DNA of 64,000 nucleotides from a bacterium (GTDB lineage: Bacteria; Desulfobacterota; Binatia; HRBIN30; CADEER01). Below are positions 1-8,525 of the stretch, in pieces; the stretch's first letter is position 1; every line of letters begins with the position of its first letter. The translations under genes were made by a program, and so were the position numbers. The notes beneath the pieces were generated by a model. It saw only the letters and a list, made by a program, of their open reading frames with translations, was not told where the DNA came from and searched no databases. The stretch is taken from assembly GCA_030430165.1 (NCBI GenBank), contig JAUIGL010000020.1, forward strand, positions 1-64,000. The letters run 5' to 3'.

Positions 1-188
1 CCGGCCGGCTTTCGGCCGACGCGCGCGCCTACCAGGCGATGAACGCGACGGGCGCCGCGATCGCCGCCTTCGCCTCCTGGGGCATCGACTTCCTGCCCTT
101 CGTCGTGCTGGAAGGGACTTGGTGCCTGGTTGCGGTGATCGCTCTGATTCGTCCGCAGACACTGGCGGCTCCCGGAGGAAAACAATGA
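1..188 (+). CDS. C-terminal end of a small membrane protein (partial)
   Basis: The reading frame is open from the window edge (first full codon at 3) and ends at TGA 186-188, giving 61 residues. They contain two hydrophobic stretches separated by a short polar turn (about residues 13-37 and 40-50). The pattern, with an N-A-T-G-A start to the first helix and a V-L-E-G-T-W join, resembles the end of the small CBU_0592-type membrane proteins, which is a family guess only. The stop overlaps the ATG of the Rieske gene (ATGA, 185-188), so the two are probably translationally coupled. The gene is cut by the window edge. Confidence 0.55.
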   Translation, partial: GRLSADARAYQAMNATGAAIAAFASWGIDFLPFVVLEGTWCLVAVIALIRPQTLAAPGGKQ

Positions 189-1255
189 CGCCGAGCGAGA
201 TCGCGCGGATAATCGCAGAGGCAGCCGCCGGCGGGCGCGCGCTGCCGGCAGAGTGCTACAACGATTCATCCGTATTCGACGCCGAGCGCGAGCGCGTGCT
301 GCGGCCGGGGTGGCATGCGGTAGCCCGCTGGGACGAGCTGCCCGAACCTGGAGATCGACGCGCCATCGATCTGCACGGCGAACCGGTGCTGCTGGTTCGG
401 GGACAGGACGACGTGCTGCGAGCGATGTCCGGCGTCTGTCTGCATCGGGCGTTCCCCCTCGTCTCGGGCGAGGGCCATGGCAAAGACATCGTGTGCCCGT
501 ACCACAGGTGGGCGTACGACCTGGAGGGACGACTCAAAGGCGCGCCCTTCATGGACGAAGTCCCCGCCTTCGATCGCGACACATGCCGGCTACCCCAGCT
601 CCCCCTCGAAATCTGGGAAGGCTTCGTGATGGTCAGCACCAATTCCGCAGCGGAGCCACTCGCGCCGCGACTGTCGGCGCTCTCCGAGCTGCTGGCACCG
701 CTCGACCTCGGCAAACTGGTACACGTGGCCGCAGCCGATTGGGACTCGCCTTGGAACTGGAAGGTGATGGTCGAGAACTTCATGGAATCCTACCATCACA
801 TGGGGCCGCACGCCGCCGGTCTGGGCAAGAGCCATCCGCCCCGCGGTACCCACCGACTGCCGATCGACGGTCCCTGCACCGTCCTCGAGAATCCGGCCGT
901 CGAGGGTGAGGACCCCTTCTGGGTAATCCAAGTCTTTCCGACTCTTCTGCTGGCGCCGAGCCGCGGCGAACCGACGGTCGTCCCCTGGTACGAGATGCAG
1001 ATCGATCGCCACGACCACCTCCATCTGCGCATCCACCTTCTGATGCCGGAGGCTTTCGCCAAGGATGCAGCGACGGTTGAGCTGGTGTCGGATTTCCTAC
1101 GGCAAGTCCACCTCGAGGACATCCCCGTCTGCGAAGGAGTGCAACGCGGCATCCAAAGCCGCATCTGGCGCCCGGGGCTGCTCAGCCGGCAGGAGGAAAC
1201 GCTCTCCGCCTTCCATCGCTACCTGACCGAGCGTCTGTCTACCGCGCCCAGCTGA
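185..1255 (+). CDS. Rieske non-haem iron oxygenase, alpha subunit
   Basis: Predicted 356-residue aromatic-ring-hydroxylating-type oxygenase. The Rieske [2Fe-2S] ligands are C85-x-H87 and C104-x2-H107. The catalytic domain has the N-W-K-x3-E-N-x2-E-x-Y-H signature at 191-204 with iron-binding histidines H204 and H209, and E197 at the bridging acidic position. ATG 185 is preferred over the upstream in-frame start at 119 because GGAGGAA lies at 174-180 and because family members begin close to this point. It overlaps the stop of the upstream membrane gene. It is clearly different from the two Rieske enzymes at 20.7-24.3 kb, being shorter and with no small accessory gene after it. The substrate is unknown; electrons would have to come from a reductase encoded elsewhere, for example the one at 38847. 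Confidence 0.9.
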   Translation: MTPSEIARIIAEAAAGGRALPAECYNDSSVFDAERERVLRPGWHAVARWDELPEPGDRRAIDLHGEPVLLVRGQDDVLRAMSGVCLHRAFPLVSGEGHGKDIVCPYHRWAYDLEGRLKGAPFMDEVPAFDRDTCRLPQLPLEIWEGFVMVSTNSAAEPLAPRLSALSELLAPLDLGKLVHVAAADWDSPWNWKVMVENFMESYHHMGPHAAGLGKSHPPRGTHRLPIDGPCTVLENPAVEGEDPFWVIQVFPTLLLAPSRGEPTVVPWYEMQIDRHDHLHLRIHLLMPEAFAKDAATVELVSDFLRQVHLEDIPVCEGVQRGIQSRIWRPGLLSRQEETLSAFHRYLTERLSTAPS

Positions 1256-1336
1256 CGCGAAAACGCGAGCTCCGAGCTCTCTTCTTCGCTCGACGAGCGA
1301 GGGCCTTCTTGGCCGGCGCGTCCCGACGGCCAAACC

Positions 1337-1666
1337 TCAGTCGAGGTGGAACACCTCCTCCGCATCCGACCACCAGGTACCGGTGGGGCGGTTCGGGTCG
1401 GGCACCTGCATCGGCTCCATGATGTCCCACCACTCGCGCATCCGCGGCGCCTTGGCGAGCACCGCCATGCGCGCTTCGTACTCTTCGTCCGGACCGACGT
1501 ACTCGTAGTAGGCGAAGAGTCGTCCCTGGCGATAGAAGATCGAGTAGTTGCGGATCCCCGCCTGGTGGATCGCCTGCGCGATCTCCGGCCAGATCTCCGC
1601 GTGATAGCGCTTGTACTCTTCCAGCTTCTCCGGCGCCAAGCCGAGTGTCTGTCCGAATCGTCTCAC
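1337..1666 (-). CDS. L-rhamnose/L-fucose mutarotase (RhaM/DUF718 family)
   Basis: A 109-residue protein with the RhaM signature ([12 protein letters not shown] near residue 17) that carries the family's tyrosine and histidine catalytic positions; the usual length is about 104. It interconverts alpha and beta anomers of a 6-deoxy-hexose. The start is GTG 1666 with AGGAGGG about 8 bases upstream, and it overlaps the aldolase stop by four bases (GTGA), so the pair is coupled. The neighbours make L-fucose the most likely substrate, because the same combination of mutarotase, DapA-type aldolase and amidohydrolase occurs in the Campylobacter jejuni fucose locus. L-rhamnose cannot be excluded. Confidence 0.85.
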   Translation of the reverse strand: MRRFGQTLGLAPEKLEEYKRYHAEIWPEIAQAIHQAGIRNYSIFYRQGRLFAYYEYVGPDEEYEARMAVLAKAPRMREWWDIMEPMQVPDPNRPTGTWWSDAEEVFHLD

Positions 1667-2577
1667 AGCAGTCCCTCCTGGCGCAGCAGCTCGGCGAGTT
1701 GCGCCCGCAGCGCCGGCTCGGCGTCGCGCTGGCTCGCGCTGCGTGGCATTCGTCCTCGACCGTTGCCGAACCCACGCAGCGCGGCGCCGATACGGAAGCC
1801 GTCGGGAAAATCGGCAGCAGCAAAGAACGCATCGAAGATCCGGGCAACGCGGTGCTGCAGGGCGCGCGCCTCGTCGAGTTGTCCGGCGCGCGTCGCACCG
1901 TAGAGCGCCCGCGTCAGCTCTGGAGCGACACCGCTGCTGGCGTGGGTTCCGCCGTCGCAGCCAACCTGCAGCATCGGGAACAGGCAGGCGTCCCACCCCG
2001 TCAGAAAGCTCCAATCGGGGCGAGACGGTCGGATCGCATCGATCAACCTCATCATGAACGGAAGGTCGCCGGACGAGTCCTTGATGCCGACGATTCTGTC
2101 GCACTCTTCGGCGAGGCGGCGCGCCGTGTCCACCTCGATCGGCGAGGCGAACATCGGAATGTTGTAGAGGGTGACGTCGACCGGCGAGTGGCGCCCGATC
2201 TCGGCGAAGTAGGCGTACACTCCCTCGGCGCCGAGCTTGTAGTAGTACGGCGAGACGATCGCCACCGCAGCCACGCCCAGCTTCGCGTAGTGCTCGCAAG
2301 CCGCCAGGGTCTCGCGCAGGTTGGCCTCGGCCGCGCCGGCGAGGATCGGCACCCGCCCGGCAGCCTGGTCGGCCACGACCTCGACGATGCGCCGCCGCTC
2401 CGCCGCGGTGAAACGGGTGAACTCTCCGGTCGAGCCGTTGGGGTAGAGACCGTCGACGCCGCGCTCGATGAGCCAATCGACGTAACGGCGCAGCTCCGCC
2501 TCGTCGATCGCACCGTCCGCATCCAACGGCACTACGTGCGGACAGAAGATCCCGCGGAAGCGCGGCTCATCCTTCAT
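1663..2577 (-). CDS. DapA-family aldolase, probable 2-keto-3-deoxy-L-fuconate aldolase
   Basis: 304 residues, class I aldolase of the dihydrodipicolinate synthase family. G-S-T-G-E-F at 48-53 binds the pyruvoyl carboxylate, Y138 (L-Y-N-I-P) and K166 (G-I-K-D-S-S-G) are the catalytic tyrosine and Schiff-base lysine. In this operon a retro-aldol role is more likely than lysine biosynthesis: cleavage of 2-keto-3-deoxy-L-fuconate to pyruvate and L-lactaldehyde, as proposed for the DapA homologue of the Campylobacter fucose locus. ATG 2577 has a strong GGGAGGGG Shine-Dalgarno. It probably heads a separate transcript or continues that of the lactonase 48 bases upstream. Confidence 0.85.
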   Translation of the reverse strand: MKDEPRFRGIFCPHVVPLDADGAIDEAELRRYVDWLIERGVDGLYPNGSTGEFTRFTAAERRRIVEVVADQAAGRVPILAGAAEANLRETLAACEHYAKLGVAAVAIVSPYYYKLGAEGVYAYFAEIGRHSPVDVTLYNIPMFASPIEVDTARRLAEECDRIVGIKDSSGDLPFMMRLIDAIRPSRPDWSFLTGWDACLFPMLQVGCDGGTHASSGVAPELTRALYGATRAGQLDEARALQHRVARIFDAFFAAADFPDGFRIGAALRGFGNGRGRMPRSASQRDAEPALRAQLAELLRQEGLL

Positions 2578-2625
2578 GCGACTCCCCTCCCATCGGCCCG
2601 ATCCAATCGCCGGCGAGGGCCGGCG

Positions 2626-3468
2626 TCAACTCTCGGGCCCAGGCACCGGCAAGCGGTAGAAGCGCGCCGCTGTTCCGCCGAGGACGGCGCCACGCTCATC
2701 CTCGCTCAGATCCCGCAACAGCGACATGCTGGTCTCCCGCCAGCGCGCGTACCCGCCGGCCATCTCGACCACCGGCCAATCGCTACCCCACATGACGCGC
2801 TCGGCGCCGAAGCGATCGAGCACGTGATCCACATACGGGCGCAGATCGGCGTTGGTCCAATCGGGCGCGGCTTCGGTGACCAACCCGGAGAGCTTGCAGC
2901 AGGTGTTCGTGCGCAGCGACAGCGCCGACATGTCGCGCGCCCAGGTCTCGATCTCGCCATCGCCGATCCGCGGCTTGCCGGCGTGATCGATCACCACACG
3001 CAGCTCGGGATGTCGCGCGAGCAGCGTCGCCAGCCGGGGCAGATGCACCGGCTTGACCAGCGCGTCGAAGGCGAGCCCCTGCTCCGCCAGCGCGCGCAGC
3101 GCCGGCTCGACCTCGCGCCGAAGCATCCAATCCGGATCGGCGATGTCCTGGATCATCGGCCGAACCCCGACCAGCTCGGCTTCGGTGGCGAGCGCGGCGA
3201 TCTCGGCCGGCGCGTCGGCGCCCTCCAGATCCACCCATCCGACGACCCCTGCGATCCAAGAATGCTGGCGCGCCAGGCCGAGAAGAAAATCGGTCTCCTC
3301 GCGGGTCGGAGCTGCCTGCACCAGCACCGTGCGCCGCACACCCGCTGCATGCATCAGCGGCTCGAGATCGGCCGGCTCGAAATCGCGGTAGAGAACGTCG
3401 AGGTCGGGAGTCAGCCAGTCGTAGTCGCCGCGCGACAGCCGCCAGAAGTGCTGGTGCGCGTCGATCAC
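2626..3468 (-). CDS. Amidohydrolase-2 lactonase, probable L-fucono-lactonase
   Basis: 280-residue TIM-barrel metal hydrolase. It opens with I-D-A-H-Q-H-F-W, whose H-x-H is the metal site of COG3618 sugar lactonases, has V-I-D-H-A-G-K-P in the middle and the G-S-D-W-P motif with the catalytic aspartate near residue 230. Members of this family hydrolyse L-fucono-, L-rhamnono- and L-galactono-lactones. GTG 3468 overlaps the stop of the aldo/keto reductase (GTGA), which fixes the start; the longer in-frame opening upstream lies inside the reductase gene. Role inferred: second step of the deoxy-sugar pathway, lactone to aldonate. Confidence 0.85.
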   Translation of the reverse strand: MIDAHQHFWRLSRGDYDWLTPDLDVLYRDFEPADLEPLMHAAGVRRTVLVQAAPTREETDFLLGLARQHSWIAGVVGWVDLEGADAPAEIAALATEAELVGVRPMIQDIADPDWMLRREVEPALRALAEQGLAFDALVKPVHLPRLATLLARHPELRVVIDHAGKPRIGDGEIETWARDMSALSLRTNTCCKLSGLVTEAAPDWTNADLRPYVDHVLDRFGAERVMWGSDWPVVEMAGGYARWRETSMSLLRDLSEDERGAVLGGTAARFYRLPVPGPES

Positions 3469-4496
3469 GCGGCGCCCCCCGGCGACGACGCGACCGGCGC
3501 GTCGGGGTCGAGCAGCCCCTCGGAGACGAGATCGCTCCAAAGCCCTGGCGGAACCGGTTGCTCGATCCCCTCGGCCGCGGCCCGCACCTCTTCGGGAGAG
3601 CGCGCCCCGGGAATCACGCAGGCAACGGCCGGATGGTGAAGCGGAAACTGCAGCGCGGCCGCCGACAGCGGCACCGCGTGGGCGCGACAGACCGTGTCGA
3701 TCTGCCGTACCCGCTCGACCACGTCGGCCGGTGCCGGCACGTAGTCGTAGTGGCCGCCGGACACGAGGACGCCGGAGTTGTAGGGTCCGCCAACGATGAT
3801 CGACGCCCCGCGCTCGACACACGCCGGCAAGAGATCGCGCAACGCTCCCTGCTCGAGAAGCGTGTAGCGGCCGGCGAGCAGGAAGCAGTCGAAGTCGCCG
3901 CGCTGCATCGCCTCCACACACACCGCGGTCTCGTTGACGCCGAGCCCGACCGCGCCGACCCGGCCGGCGCGCCGCAGCTCGTCGAGCGCGCGGTAGCCGC
4001 CGGTCATCGCCGTTTCGAAGAGCTCGGAGTGCGCATCCTCGCCATGGGTCAGGGCGCCGATGTCGTGGATCAACAGCACGTCGAAGCGGTCGCGGTCCGT
4101 GCGCGCCAGACTTTCCTCGACCGAGCGCATGACGCCGTCGTAGGAGTAGTCGAAGATCGGGTCGAAGCAGAGCGCGTCAATGAACCCCTGGTCCTCGCGT
4201 GGCGCGCCGTCGCGCGGCACCAGCAGCCGGCCCACCTTCGTCGAGACGACTACGTCGTCGACGTCGCAGCGCGCCAAGGCCTCGCCCAGGCGCTTCTCCG
4301 ACAATCCGTAGCCATAGTAAGGCGCGGTATCGAAGTAGCGAACTCCGAGCTCGAGCGCCGCGTCGATGGTCGCTGCGGCTTCGCCGTCGCCGACGCGCGC
4401 GTAGAGATTGCCAAACGCGGCGCCGCCGAGGCCGAGCGGAGTCACCTGCACGTCGGTGCTTCCCAGGGTTTGGCGCTGGTCGATCCGGATATCCAT
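3465..4496 (-). CDS. Aldo/keto reductase, probable L-fucose 1-dehydrogenase
   Basis: 343 residues. The AKR tetrad is present: D56 and Y61 in F-D-T-A-P-Y-Y-G-Y-G, K87 in S-T-K-V-G-R, H144 in L-L-I-H-D. It belongs to the pyridoxal-4-dehydrogenase/L-fucose dehydrogenase side of the family by its P-Y-Y-G-Y-G-L-S-E-K segment. The expected reaction is NAD(P)-dependent oxidation of L-fucose to the lactone. ATG 4496 is chosen by comparison with family N-termini; ATG 4520 (351 residues) is possible and has a weak GAAGG ahead of it. The start lies only 34 bases from the divergent dehydratase start, so the promoters must reach into the opposite genes. Confidence 0.8.
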   Translation of the reverse strand: MDIRIDQRQTLGSTDVQVTPLGLGGAAFGNLYARVGDGEAAATIDAALELGVRYFDTAPYYGYGLSEKRLGEALARCDVDDVVVSTKVGRLLVPRDGAPREDQGFIDALCFDPIFDYSYDGVMRSVEESLARTDRDRFDVLLIHDIGALTHGEDAHSELFETAMTGGYRALDELRRAGRVGAVGLGVNETAVCVEAMQRGDFDCFLLAGRYTLLEQGALRDLLPACVERGASIIVGGPYNSGVLVSGGHYDYVPAPADVVERVRQIDTVCRAHAVPLSAAALQFPLHHPAVACVIPGARSPEEVRAAAEGIEQPVPPGLWSDLVSEGLLDPDAPVASSPGGAA

Positions 4497-4530
4497 TGAC
4501 GCCGACGCAGTATGCTTCATAGCCTTCGTC

Positions 4531-5832
4531 ATGGCCAACCGCATCACCGCGCTGATCGCCCGCGACGTTCGCTTCCCGACGTCGGACTTCGCCCACGGTT
4601 CGGACGCGATGAACCCCGACCCGGACTACTCGGCGGCGACGGCGACGCTGACCACCGACGACCCCGCCCTCAGTGGCCACGGGCTCACCTTCACCATCGG
4701 CCGCGGCAACGAGATCTGCGTCGCCGCGATCCACGCCTTCGAGCGCCTCGTCGTCGGCCGCGACCTCGACGAGATCGAGGCCGACATGGGAGCCTTCTGG
4801 CGCAGCCTGGCCGGAGACAGCCAGCTGCGCTGGTTGGGGCCGGAGAAGGGCGTGATCCATCTGGCGATGGCGGCGGTGGTCAACGCCACCTGGGACCTGC
4901 TGGCGCGCCGCGCCGGGAAACCGCTGTGGGCGTATCTCGCCGATCTCGACCCGGAGGCGATCGTCCGCGCCGTCGACTTCCGTCACATCGCCGACGTTCT
5001 GTCGCCCGCCGAAGCCCTGCGCATGCTCGAGAGCCGGGTCGGCGGCCGCGACGAGCGCCGCGCTCACCTGCTGCGCGAAGGGTACCCCGCCTACGTCACC
5101 TCGGCCGGTTGGATCGGCTACGACGAGGAGACCATCCGAACGCGCTGCCGCGAGGCGCTGCAGGAGGGCTGGACCCATTTCAAGATCAAGGTCGGGCGGG
5201 ACAGCGCGGACGATCGCCGGCGCTGCGCAATCGTGCGCGAGGAGATCGGGCCGAAGCGCCAGCTCATGCTCGACGCCAATCAGGTCTGGAACGTCGACCA
5301 GGCGATCGAGGCGATGCGCGAGCTGGCCGAGTTCTCACCGCTGTGGATCGAGGAGCCGACCAGTCCCGACGACGTGCTCGGCCACGCGCGCATCGCCGAA
5401 GCCGTTCACCCGATCGGCGTCGCCACCGGCGAGCACTGCCAGAATCGAGTCATCGTCAAGCAGCTACTCCAGGCCGGAGCAGTCGACTTCCTGCAGATCG
5501 ACGGCTGCCGGCTCGGCGGCGTCAACGAAGTCATCGCCGCCCTGCTGCTGGCCGCCAAGTTCGACGTGCCGGTATGCCCGCACGCCGGCGGCGTCGGACT
5601 CTGCCAGCACGTGCAGCACTTCTCGGCGTTCGACTATATCGCCGTCAGCGGAACCCTCGAACGGCGCATCACCGAGTACGCCGACCACCTGCACGAGCAC
5701 TTCGTCGATCCGCTCGAAATGCGCGACGGCCGCTATCGCATGCCGGCGTTCCCCGGGCTCGGGGTCGAGCTGCGCGAAGACAGCATCGCCGAGTTCGCAT
5801 TCCCGAACGGACCGGTGTGGCGAAGCCGCTGA
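4531..5832 (+). CDS. fucD: L-fuconate dehydratase (enolase superfamily)
   Basis: 433 residues. All catalytic positions known for the Xanthomonas enzyme are at the same numbers: K218 and K220 (F-K-I-K-V-G), D248 and N250 (L-D-A-N), E274 (W-I-E-E-P), E301 (A-T-G-E-H) and H351 (C-P-H-A-G-G). K220 and H351 are the acid/base pair that dehydrates L-fuconate to 2-keto-3-deoxy-L-fuconate. This gene is what identifies the local sugar as L-fucose (or a close analogue). It is divergent from the aldo/keto reductase; no convincing Shine-Dalgarno precedes ATG 4531, so it may be translated from a very short leader. Confidence 0.92.
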   Translation: MANRITALIARDVRFPTSDFAHGSDAMNPDPDYSAATATLTTDDPALSGHGLTFTIGRGNEICVAAIHAFERLVVGRDLDEIEADMGAFWRSLAGDSQLRWLGPEKGVIHLAMAAVVNATWDLLARRAGKPLWAYLADLDPEAIVRAVDFRHIADVLSPAEALRMLESRVGGRDERRAHLLREGYPAYVTSAGWIGYDEETIRTRCREALQEGWTHFKIKVGRDSADDRRRCAIVREEIGPKRQLMLDANQVWNVDQAIEAMRELAEFSPLWIEEPTSPDDVLGHARIAEAVHPIGVATGEHCQNRVIVKQLLQAGAVDFLQIDGCRLGGVNEVIAALLLAAKFDVPVCPHAGGVGLCQHVQHFSAFDYIAVSGTLERRITEYADHLHEHFVDPLEMRDGRYRMPAFPGLGVELREDSIAEFAFPNGPVWRSR

Positions 5833-5901
5833 CACGCCGCGGCCGGCCGCGAAACGCTCGGTGGCGACACCGGCGCGGGGCGGAAGCGCGCAGGCGGCGG
5901 A

Positions 5902-7335
5902 CTACTCCGAGCTGCGCACCTGGATGCTGGTGACCAGATCGCCGGTCGCGGTCGAGACGTCGGAAACCACCACCACCGGCTCGCCCGCCGCGATCAGTCC
6001 GCGCTCGCGCAGCTTCATGAGCGCGTTGACGATCGTCTTCTCCGGATCGCTCGAGAGGTTCATGCGAAACGGAATCACCGAACGATTGAGCCACAGCTTG
6101 CGGCGGGCCGTGCTCATGTTGGTGAACGCGTAGATGATCGCCTGCCGCGGACGGTAGCTCGCCACCAGCTGGCCGAAGTACCCGCGCCGGGTCATGACCA
6201 CGATCGCCCGCACCCCGAGGTCGTCGGCGAGCCGGCAGGCATTCTGCGCCACGTGACCGCGCTGCGTCGTCGGCGCCGGGCGATCCTTGTAGAAGTCGAG
6301 CCCGGTCGCCGTCTCGGTGCGGCGCGCGATCCTGTCGAGAACCTCGACACAGCGCGCGGGATGCTTGCCGACGGCTGTCTCACCGCTCAGCATGACCGCG
6401 TCGGCCTGCTCGTAAACCGCGTTGGCGACGTCGGTCACCTCGGCGCGGGTCGGCTGCGGATTGTCGATCATCGACTCGAGCAGGTGGGTGGCGACGATGA
6501 TCGGCTTGCCGGCGATCGCGCACGAGCGCACCATCCTGCGCTGCAGCTGCGGCAGCTCCTCGAACGCCACCTCGACCCCGAGATCTCCGCGCGCCACCAT
6601 GATGCCGTCCGCCGCTTCGAGAATCTGCTCGAAGTTGTCGATCCCCTCCTGGTTCTCGATCTTGGCGATCAGGCGCTGGTGCCCGCCCGCCTGGTCGACG
6701 ATCTTGCGCACCTCGAGCACATCGTCGACCCGGCGCACGAACGAGAGCGCGATGAAGTCGAGGTCCTGCTCGATGGCGAAGCCGATGTCCTCGCGGTCTT
6801 TCCTGGTGATCGACGGCAGATTGACGCGCACCCCGGGCAGGTTGAGGTGCTTGCGCGAACCCAGCGTGCCGCCGTCCAGAACCTTGCACTTGAGGCGGTG
6901 CTCCAGCACTTCCAGGACCTCGAGATTGATCAGCCCGTTGTCGACGGTGACGCGCTCCCCGACGCGCAAATCCTTCAACAAGTCGTCGTAGTTGACGTGG
7001 ACGCTGCGCTCCTCTGCGTCGTCGGCGAGGACGCTGAAGTAGAAGACCTCGCCCGCCTTCAGATCGAGGCTCTTGGCGAGCTCGCCGGTGCGGATCTCGG
7101 GCCCCTGCAGGTCCATCAGGATCGAGATCGGGTGCGGCAGCTTGCGACTCAAGCTCTTGAGGTTGCGACACACCGCCAGATGCGACGCCTGGTCGCCGTG
7201 CGACATATTGAGCCGGGCGATGTTCATTCCGGCCCGAGCCAGACCGGCCAGTCCTTCCCAGGAGCTCGTCGACGGACCGATGGTACAGACAATTTTGGTG
7301 AGTCGCGTCGGCGACGAATGGGTTGGCGCGTTCAT
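5902..7335 (-). CDS. pyk: Pyruvate kinase
   Basis: 477 residues, the usual size. R41 and N43 (R-L-N-M-S-H-G), K225 (I-A-K-I-E-N-Q-E-G) and M-V-A-R-G-D-L-G-V-E at 246-255 form the phosphoenolpyruvate/metal site; A-T-H-L-L-E-S-M-I at 282-290 replaces the common A-T-Q-M-L-E-S-M. The C-terminal allosteric domain is complete. It converts phosphoenolpyruvate and ADP to pyruvate and ATP. It is convergent with fucD (69-base gap) and stands alone, so it is likely a core gene beside the sugar locus rather than part of its operon. Confidence 0.95.
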   Translation of the reverse strand: MNAPTHSSPTRLTKIVCTIGPSTSSWEGLAGLARAGMNIARLNMSHGDQASHLAVCRNLKSLSRKLPHPISILMDLQGPEIRTGELAKSLDLKAGEVFYFSVLADDAEERSVHVNYDDLLKDLRVGERVTVDNGLINLEVLEVLEHRLKCKVLDGGTLGSRKHLNLPGVRVNLPSITRKDREDIGFAIEQDLDFIALSFVRRVDDVLEVRKIVDQAGGHQRLIAKIENQEGIDNFEQILEAADGIMVARGDLGVEVAFEELPQLQRRMVRSCAIAGKPIIVATHLLESMIDNPQPTRAEVTDVANAVYEQADAVMLSGETAVGKHPARCVEVLDRIARRTETATGLDFYKDRPAPTTQRGHVAQNACRLADDLGVRAIVVMTRRGYFGQLVASYRPRQAIIYAFTNMSTARRKLWLNRSVIPFRMNLSSDPEKTIVNALMKLRERGLIAAGEPVVVVSDVSTATGDLVTSIQVRSSE

Positions 7336-7498
7336 GAGCAGTTACAACCATAGCTGGCGATCTTCGCGAGTCCACCGCCACTGGTCAGGGGCCAAAGCCG
7401 CCTGCGGCGGCGGCCAATGCGCGGTCTGCGACCGACGCGGCTAAAGCCCGGCTTTGCCGGGCGTCCAAATGGCGGTTCTGGAAGAGGCGCGGTTCAGG

Positions 7499-8116
7499 CT
7501 AACGGGTCGACCAGCTGCCTTCGTGGATTACGTCTGCCAGCGGTCGGCGTTCGAGCGACGCCGGGGATTCGGCGGGGTGGCCGATCGGCATCAGGGCCAG
7601 CGGGGTGACCGTTTGCGGGATGCCGAGAAGGCTGCGGACTCGCGAGTCGTCGAACGCGCCGACGAAGCACGTGCCGAGCCCTGCGTCGGTGACGGCGAGT
7701 AGCAACAGCATCGACGCGAACGCTGTATCGATGACCGCGTAGCGCTCGCCGCGCTCGCGGTACTTGGTAGTCGACCGCGCGGGAACGGCGCAGGGCACGA
7801 CGCACACCGGCGCCTCGGCGAGCCACATCTGCCCGAAGGCGGCGGCCGCCAGCGAACGCCGGCGCGCGGCTTCGCGAACGACGACGAACGACCACGGCTG
7901 GAGATGGCCGGCGCTGGGGGCGCGCGTGGCGGTGTCGATGAGACCGCGGATCGTCTCGTCCGCGACCGCGTCGGGTCGGAACTTGCGAACCATCCGGCGC
8001 TGCCCGAGCAGTGCGTCGAGATCCCGGCAACCATCCTCGGCCCGGCCGATGGCGGGCCTCATCGCGGCGAGCGCGGCTCCTGCTAATAGGTCCCGGCGTG
8101 TGAGACTCGCTTCCAT
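7499..8116 (-). CDS. Nitroreductase-family flavoprotein with a possible twin-arginine leader
   Basis: 205 residues from ATG 8116. R-R-M-V-R-K-F (about 40) and T-R-A-P-S-A-G-H-L-Q-P-W (about 63) are the FMN-binding segments of the nitroreductase fold, and G-T-C-F-V-G-A-F is in the usual C-terminal place. The N-terminus reads S-L-T-R-R-D-L-L-A-G-A-A-L-A-A, which looks like a Tat signal (RR followed by a hydrophobic stretch), odd for a family that is normally cytoplasmic. An upstream in-frame extension to 8329 would run through the vapBC promoter and is rejected. Substrate unknown; NAD(P)H-dependent reduction of nitro or quinone compounds is the family activity. Confidence 0.8.
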   Translation of the reverse strand: MEASLTRRDLLAGAALAAMRPAIGRAEDGCRDLDALLGQRRMVRKFRPDAVADETIRGLIDTATRAPSAGHLQPWSFVVVREAARRRSLAAAAFGQMWLAEAPVCVVPCAVPARSTTKYRERGERYAVIDTAFASMLLLLAVTDAGLGTCFVGAFDDSRVRSLLGIPQTVTPLALMPIGHPAESPASLERRPLADVIHEGSWSTR

Positions 8117-8249
8117 ACTCGCACACTCGCAACCGTCACCGGTGCGGTCAAAGATCACGGCGATGCCGCTGTTGCCAGCAGGCCCCTGCCCGGTTGCGCA
8201 CAAACTGCGGACATCTCGGCGCGGACACCTCGACTGACGGCCCCTCGCC

Positions 8250-8287
8250 TTGACATGTGCAGCACATGATAGCATGTGACTCACATG
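8250..8287 (+). promoter_or_regulatory. vapBC promoter with two tandem operator palindromes
   Basis: TTGACA at 8250-8255 is a perfect -35 box; the -10 is weak. Two 15-bp palindromes follow: CATGTGC-A-GCACATG at 8254-8268 and CATGTGA-C-TCACATG at 8273-8287. Their centres are 19 bp apart, close to two helical turns, so both face the same side of the DNA. The second contains the vapB ATG at 8285. This is the arrangement expected of ribbon-helix-helix antitoxin autorepression. Confidence 0.65.
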
Positions 8288-8518
8288 TCCAAGATGATCC
8301 AGCTGCGCAACGTTCCCGAGGACGTCCATCGCAGCCTCAAGCGCAGGGCCGTCGACGAAGGAACAACGCTCTCGGAGTATCTCGTGCGCGAGGTCACCGA
8401 GATCGCCCGCCGGCCGACCATCGACGACGTGCTGCGGCGAATCAAGAAACGGCGCCGGGTCGAGGTGACCGAATCCTCACCGGCCGCGGTTCGCTCCGAA
8501 CGCGACGCGCGCGGCTGA
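8285..8518 (+). CDS. vapB: VapB/FitA-type antitoxin (ribbon-helix-helix)
   Basis: 77 residues. The N-terminal strand M-I-Q-L-R-N-V-P and the following two helices (to about residue 42) form the ribbon-helix-helix DNA-binding part; the S-E-Y-L-V-R-E segment is typical of FitA-like antitoxins. The charged C-terminus would wrap the toxin. ATG 8285 is preferred to the GTG at 8276 because it is inside the second operator palindrome and matches family starts. It ends seven bases before vapC. It should neutralise VapC and repress its own promoter through the tandem palindromes. Confidence 0.85.
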   Translation: MSKMIQLRNVPEDVHRSLKRRAVDEGTTLSEYLVREVTEIARRPTIDDVLRRIKKRRRVEVTESSPAAVRSERDARG

Positions 8519-8525
8519 ACAGACG

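Noticed and set aside
1645-3639. Long plus-strand open frame of 664 codons
   Set aside because: Antisense to the aldolase and lactonase genes, arginine-rich and without any domain; a by-product of high G+C codon use.
7446-7462. Stem-loop GCCCGG-CTTTG-CCGGGC downstream of the nitroreductase
   Set aside because: Short stem with no T run in either direction; not convincing as a terminator.
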